A program made the translations under genes and the position numbers. A DNA stretch of 64,000 nucleotides. Origin: an uncultured Chthonomonas sp. GTDB taxonomy: Bacteria; Armatimonadota; Chthonomonadetes; Chthonomonadales; Chthonomonadaceae. The stretch covers positions 1-64,000 of the forward strand of contig CAIONQ010000002.1 of NCBI GenBank assembly GCA_903859705.1, written 5' to 3'. Below, one piece after another: positions 60,304 through 64,000 of the stretch (positions are counted from its first letter, which is position 1; each line of letters starts with the position of its first letter). The notes beneath the pieces are model-generated. The model was not told where the DNA came from. It ran no database searches and worked only from the letters and a program-made list of their open reading frames with translations.

Positions 60304-60915
60304 ATGAGTACCGCACAACCAACCGGGTTGCCGGCCGATAGCCGCAGCCAACAATTTGTAAGTTTGCCCTGCTGGCGTTTTACCGTGCCTCAGGATAGCG
60401 TGCTAGAGGTTCGCCCTGCCGGCCCAGAAGATGCTGAAGCAATTTGGCACATCACATCCGAGGCATACAGGGAACATCGAGGGCAGTTAGATCCGCCAAA
60501 TGGCTCTGATATAGAAACGCCTGAGGATGTGCGGCTGCAAATAGTCCAGAATGGTGCGCTGATTGCACTGTTGAATGGCGTTCCTGCAGCATCTCTCAGG
60601 ATAACCCATGAACTGGGATTTCTGTATATTGGCCGCGTAGGTACTACGCCAAATTTCCGGAGATGCGGTGTTGGGGCGAAGTTAATGCGTTGCGCTCATG
60701 CCGCCGCTCACCTGCTCGGGTATACTCAGGTTCGCCTTGGCACCCGGGCTCATTTGCCAGCGAATATTGCGTTTTATTCTGCACTTGGTTACTTTGTAAC
60801 TCTGCGGCATCGGCATCCGCGTGGCAGCGATGAAGTTGTGCACTTTGCGCGGGCGGTAAGTGCTGCTGATGCAGCTTTGTTGCAGCAATACCGGGTAACA
60901 GACGAACAGGCTTAA
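60304..60915 (+). CDS. GNAT-family N-acetyltransferase
   Basis: A 203-residue acetyltransferase. The GNAT fold starts at about residue 40 (LEVRPAGPEDAEAIWHITSE) and the acetyl-CoA loop is VGTTPNFRRCGVGAKLM, matching the R/Q-x-x-G-x-G/A pattern. The motif LPANIAFYSALGYF is the usual final strand. The ATG at 60304 is used; a frame from 60220 has no support. The ComB paralogue follows after 8 nt, so they are likely co-transcribed. Substrate unknown. Confidence 0.85.
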   Translation: MSTAQPTGLPADSRSQQFVSLPCWRFTVPQDSVLEVRPAGPEDAEAIWHITSEAYREHRGQLDPPNGSDIETPEDVRLQIVQNGALIALLNGVPAASLRITHELGFLYIGRVGTTPNFRRCGVGAKLMRCAHAAAHLLGYTQVRLGTRAHLPANIAFYSALGYFVTLRHRHPRGSDEVVHFARAVSAADAALLQQYRVTDEQA

Positions 60916-60923
60916 TCTGTATA

Positions 60924-61661
60924 ATGAGTATAGAGATCGATTTCTGTTGGGGCCGCCAGGGTGCTCGCCTTGCTGCGCTGAATACTGCCACAGTTGCCAT
61001 AGTGGATGTGCTTAGCTTCAGTACTGCGGTGGCTGTTGGGTGTGCGGCTGGTGCCCGCATATCTCCCTTTACCAGTGCAACCCATGCGCGCGATGCCGTG
61101 GCTGCAAAACCCGATATGAAGCTTGCTGTTCGGCGTGAAGAGGCCAGCCCGGGAAGGTTCAGCCTTTCCCCGGTGAGCTTTCTGCACGCAACACCTGAAG
61201 ACTGGATAGCGCTTCCCTCGCCCAATGGCGCAACTTGCTGCACAATTGCTGTTGAGTATGGGGCCACGGGTATTTTTGCTGGCAGCCTTGTAAACGCAAC
61301 AGCCACCGCACATGCGTTGCAGGCAGAAGCCGATAGAACTGGATGCTGCATATGGGTGGTTGCTTGCGGAGAGCGCACAGCACCACAGGGGCTGGACGAT
61401 GCCATCCGTTTTGCGCTGGAGGATTATCTGGGGGCCGGGGCCATTTTGAGCCAACTTGAGGGGAGATTCAGCCCGGATGCCGAGTTGTGCCGCTCAGCGT
61501 ACAGGGCCGTTGCTGCCAATACCGCGAAACTGATTGCTGCATGCGAAAGCGGTATTGAGCTTATAGCTCGAAACTGTGAGGGAGATGTTTCGCTGGCATT
61601 GCAAGCCGACTTATATCCGTGCGCTGCGCGAATGGTGAACGGAAGTTTTACTGCGTTCTAA
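60924..61661 (+). CDS. ComB-like protein, divergent paralogue
   Basis: A 245-residue protein with the ComB frame: AIVDVLSFSTAVAVGCAAGA corresponds to VIDALRATT in the first copy, LPSPNGATCC to TTNGTRA, and VVACGERTAPQGLDDAIRFA to the CSGTNGHFTLED block. The Arg of LRATT is Ser and the GESGGKK block is replaced by RREEASPGRFSLSPVSF, so activity may differ from true 2-phosphosulfolactate phosphatases. It is coupled to a GNAT gene, which is a different context from the first copy. Confidence 0.75.
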   Translation: MSIEIDFCWGRQGARLAALNTATVAIVDVLSFSTAVAVGCAAGARISPFTSATHARDAVAAKPDMKLAVRREEASPGRFSLSPVSFLHATPEDWIALPSPNGATCCTIAVEYGATGIFAGSLVNATATAHALQAEADRTGCCIWVVACGERTAPQGLDDAIRFALEDYLGAGAILSQLEGRFSPDAELCRSAYRAVAANTAKLIAACESGIELIARNCEGDVSLALQADLYPCAARMVNGSFTAF

Positions 61662-61719
61662 CCCCGAAACCGGGCGGAATTGCGATCTCACCGAAGCTGG
61701 TGAGCAAAGAGAAGAATCG

Positions 61720-64000
61720 ATGTTCAATTCAACCGAGCCCGCCAAGGGACTCGCCCTGAAACTTTTTGGGCCGTTTGAGGCACTGTTTGCCGGCAATAAG
61801 CTGCCGCCGTTCCGCTCGCGATCCGGCCAGTGGCTGCTTGGAATGCTGGCATTACAGCAGGGACAGGCTATAGACCGCGATGAGGCAGCAGGCCTGTTAT
61901 GGCCAGAGAGCACCCAGGAGCAATCGCTTGCAAACCTGCGGCGCACTCTCACCGATATCCGCAGTGCGCTTGGCCCGGCAGCGGATAGACTTTCTGCTCC
62001 CACCTCAAGATCGCTCGCGCTCAAGCTGCATCAGGATGATAATTGCGATCACCACAATGTGTTAGAGTGGCTCGCTTCCAGCGATCCACACCAGGTGGAG
62101 CTAGCAATCAACGCTGCGGAGCAACAGTTGCTACCCGGATGTGAAGTACCTGCGGTATCTGATGCCCGTGTGGAAATCGAAGCCCGCATTGTACAGGCAG
62201 TGGAGCGCAGTGCAGAACTTCAGATGGCTACAGGAAACGCGGAACAGGCAATTCCTATGCTGCGCCGGGTTACAACCCGATCCCCACTTGAAGAAGGGGC
62301 TCAACGCCTGCTCATACGTGCATTGGCTTTTACGGGCAACCGCGCAGCGGCCATTCTGGCATACCGCAATCTCAGACTGTTGCTGTTTCGAGAGCTGCGC
62401 ACAGAGCCAGACCCCGAAACCACGAGCCTGTATGAACAGATACGAAACGAGGTGCTTACGCCTGCCGTTTCGCAGGGGTTAAACAGCAGCGCAACCAAAG
62501 CTGGTACGGATACACCTTCCACGCTGCGTTCTCGCCGATTGCCCCGCCCACTTACTCCCCTTGTTGGCCGCCTTAACGAAGTTAGCAGCATAGAGTTTGA
62601 AGTGCAGAATGGCAGGCTGGTAACCCTGCTTGGCCCCGGCGGAATAGGCAAAACGCGCCTCTCTGTGGAGGTTGCTACACGCCTTGAAACGAGCTTTAGA
62701 GATGGTGTTTGCTTTGCCGATCTCTCTGGCATAACTGCCGCAGAGATGGTGCCAGGATTTATTGCCGAATGCCTCGGTTTGCAGGGAGAGCCATCCGCGG
62801 ACCCATTACGGCGTCTCTGCGATGGACTTGCAGATAGGCAGCTGCTGCTTGTTCTGGATAACTGCGAGCACTTGATACAGGCTTGCGCAACCTGTGTAAG
62901 TGCTATGTTGGATAGCTGCGAGCACTTGCATGTGCTTTCCACCAGCCGGGAAGCTCTGGGCATTGGCGGGGAACGCCGATGGCTGGTGCCTGCACTCGCC
63001 TCGCCCCGATTGCCCTCCACCGGGCCAGGCAGGCCAGCACCGCAGTTAGCCGAAATAGCCGATTTGGATGCCCTGGCGCAGTTTGATGCCGTAAGGTTGT
63101 TTGAAGAACGCGCAAGAGCTGCGCTGCCTTCCTTCCGGTTATCTGCAGATAATGCACATTCAGTAGCAGCAGTATGCGCCAGATTAGATGGCATTCCACT
63201 GGCAATAGAGCTTGCGGCCGCGCGGTTAAATGTTTTGACCGCCAGCCAGATAGAGGCTCGATTAAGCAACCGTTTTACCCTGCTCACCGGGGGATCTCGC
63301 AATGCATGGCCGAGGCATCAAACACTGGCAGCCCTCATTGAGTGGAGCTATGATCTGCTAACCGAGCCGGAGAAGGAGCTGTTTCGGCAGCTTTCAGTGT
63401 TTAGCTCTGGCTGGGATGTGGAAACACTAACCAGTGTGGTGGCACCTACTAACTCTGCAGATCCGATAGACTTGATGAGCTCTCTGCTTGACAAGTCGCT
63501 CATATTTGAGGCGGAGTCTCACTCGGCAGATAACCGCCGCTTCTCTATGCTGGAATCTCTGAGAGACTTTGCTGCTGCGCGTTTGCAGGAAACCAGAGAG
63601 CAGGAAGGGGCATTCTCGCGCCACATAGCATACTTTATGGAAGTGGCAGAAAAGGCAAGCGCTGCGCTGGTTGGCCCAGAGCGTGAGCAATGGATACGCC
63701 GGATAGATGCCGAAGCAGATAACATAAGGGCAGCGCTGAGCCGTGGCCTTGCATCCGATACCGAGAGGACTTCTGCTGTAGAAATTGCCTGCAGCATGGT
63801 GCGTTACTGGTATGCCCGCAACCAGTATTCCGAAGGCAAACACTGGCTGGAATATTGCCTGGATACCATTCCAGAAATGACAGATTCCCAACAGGCGCGG
63901 GCTGCAAACGGGGCGGGCAGTTTTTGTTGGGCTATGGGCGAGTACGATTGCGCTACACGTTATTACGAACGGCACCTGGAGATTAGAAGGCAGCAAAACG
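61720..64000 (+). CDS. SARP/AfsR-type STAND ATPase regulator (partial, runs off the window)
   Basis: At least 760 residues, still open at the window end. Residues about 10-95 are an OmpR/SARP-like winged helix (LKLFGPFEALFAGNKLP; LLWPESTQEQSLANLRRTL). Residues 100-250 are the bacterial transcriptional activator (BTAD) domain. Residues 275-560 form a STAND/NB-ARC-type ATPase with Walker A GPGGIGKTR near 304 and Walker B LLLVLDNCEH near 375. Helical TPR-like repeats begin at about 630 (ARNQYSEGKHWLEYCL; AMGEYDCATRYYERHLEI). Such proteins switch on pathway genes after sensing a signal through the repeat region. AGAGAAG precedes the ATG. Its targets cannot be told. Confidence 0.88.
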   Translation, partial: MFNSTEPAKGLALKLFGPFEALFAGNKLPPFRSRSGQWLLGMLALQQGQAIDRDEAAGLLWPESTQEQSLANLRRTLTDIRSALGPAADRLSAPTSRSLALKLHQDDNCDHHNVLEWLASSDPHQVELAINAAEQQLLPGCEVPAVSDARVEIEARIVQAVERSAELQMATGNAEQAIPMLRRVTTRSPLEEGAQRLLIRALAFTGNRAAAILAYRNLRLLLFRELRTEPDPETTSLYEQIRNEVLTPAVSQGLNSSATKAGTDTPSTLRSRRLPRPLTPLVGRLNEVSSIEFEVQNGRLVTLLGPGGIGKTRLSVEVATRLETSFRDGVCFADLSGITAAEMVPGFIAECLGLQGEPSADPLRRLCDGLADRQLLLVLDNCEHLIQACATCVSAMLDSCEHLHVLSTSREALGIGGERRWLVPALASPRLPSTGPGRPAPQLAEIADLDALAQFDAVRLFEERARAALPSFRLSADNAHSVAAVCARLDGIPLAIELAAARLNVLTASQIEARLSNRFTLLTGGSRNAWPRHQTLAALIEWSYDLLTEPEKELFRQLSVFSSGWDVETLTSVVAPTNSADPIDLMSSLLDKSLIFEAESHSADNRRFSMLESLRDFAAARLQETREQEGAFSRHIAYFMEVAEKASAALVGPEREQWIRRIDAEADNIRAALSRGLASDTERTSAVEIACSMVRYWYARNQYSEGKHWLEYCLDTIPEMTDSQQARAANGAGSFCWAMGEYDCATRYYERHLEIRRQQN

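Noticed and set aside
1-64000. CRISPR array or complete insertion sequence
   Set aside because: No regularly spaced repeats of CRISPR size and no transposase-like protein were found on either strand.

Overview
The window looks like a chromosome segment from a Gram-negative-type, saprophytic bacterium, most probably of the phylum Armatimonadota. The best markers are two prepilin-like proteins with the N-terminal pattern [13 protein letters not shown]...[15 protein letters not shown] and a C-terminal H-X9-DG-type motif. Other support comes from outer-surface sugar hydrolases, many lipoproteins and secreted enzymes, an RND pump, and frequent TTG/GTG starts behind strong Shine-Dalgarno (SD) sites. 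The phylum call is inference; no rRNA or other decisive marker is present.

Layout. 0.2-1.7 kb: secreted sialate O-acetylesterase. 1.9-2.5 kb: tandem repeats and an 11-copy octamer microsatellite. 2.5-7.5 kb: a gene-poor accessory stretch of minus-strand orphan genes (TPR-like, HEAT-repeat, unknown, small membrane protein) with two Rhs/YD-repeat remnants, ending at tRNA-Leu(UAA). 8-11 kb: housekeeping pheA and accD-accA. 11.4-15.8 kb: GH172-type hydrolase with an MFS transporter, then a SulP anion transporter and a small membrane protein. 15.8-20.6 kb: RND pump and lipoprotein adaptor. 20.7-24.7 kb: pseudopilin-tailed protein, aminopeptidase P, zinc alcohol dehydrogenase. 25-29.4 kb: prepilin, TPR protein, ASPIC/UnbV lipoprotein, DUF1801-like protein. 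29.5-33.8 kb: PqaA-like hydrolase, GNAT, MscL with a zinc ribbon, PepD-like dipeptidase.

33.9-45.7 kb is the most unusual region: eight end-overlapping minus-strand genes coding nine amidohydrolase-like domains, almost all exported. Only one (36678-38180) keeps the full set of metal ligands. A second keeps four of five, and the others have lost the HxH motif, so this reads as one operon of one likely enzyme plus a set of pseudoenzymes or redesigned paralogues.

45.9-55.9 kb is a second carbohydrate region: GH127 hydrolase, small lipoprotein, prepilin and LacI regulator on one strand; PrxQ peroxiredoxin and a GH5-like discoidin protein on the other; then an MFS transporter and an SDR oxidoreductase. 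56.5-60.1 kb is a compact minus-strand run cmk-plsC-upp-macrodomain-comB. 60.3-64 kb holds a GNAT protein, a second ComB paralogue and a large SARP/STAND regulator cut by the window end. Transcription units are often closed by near-perfect hairpins, several usable from both strands. No CRISPR array, complete insertion sequence, rRNA or origin was seen.
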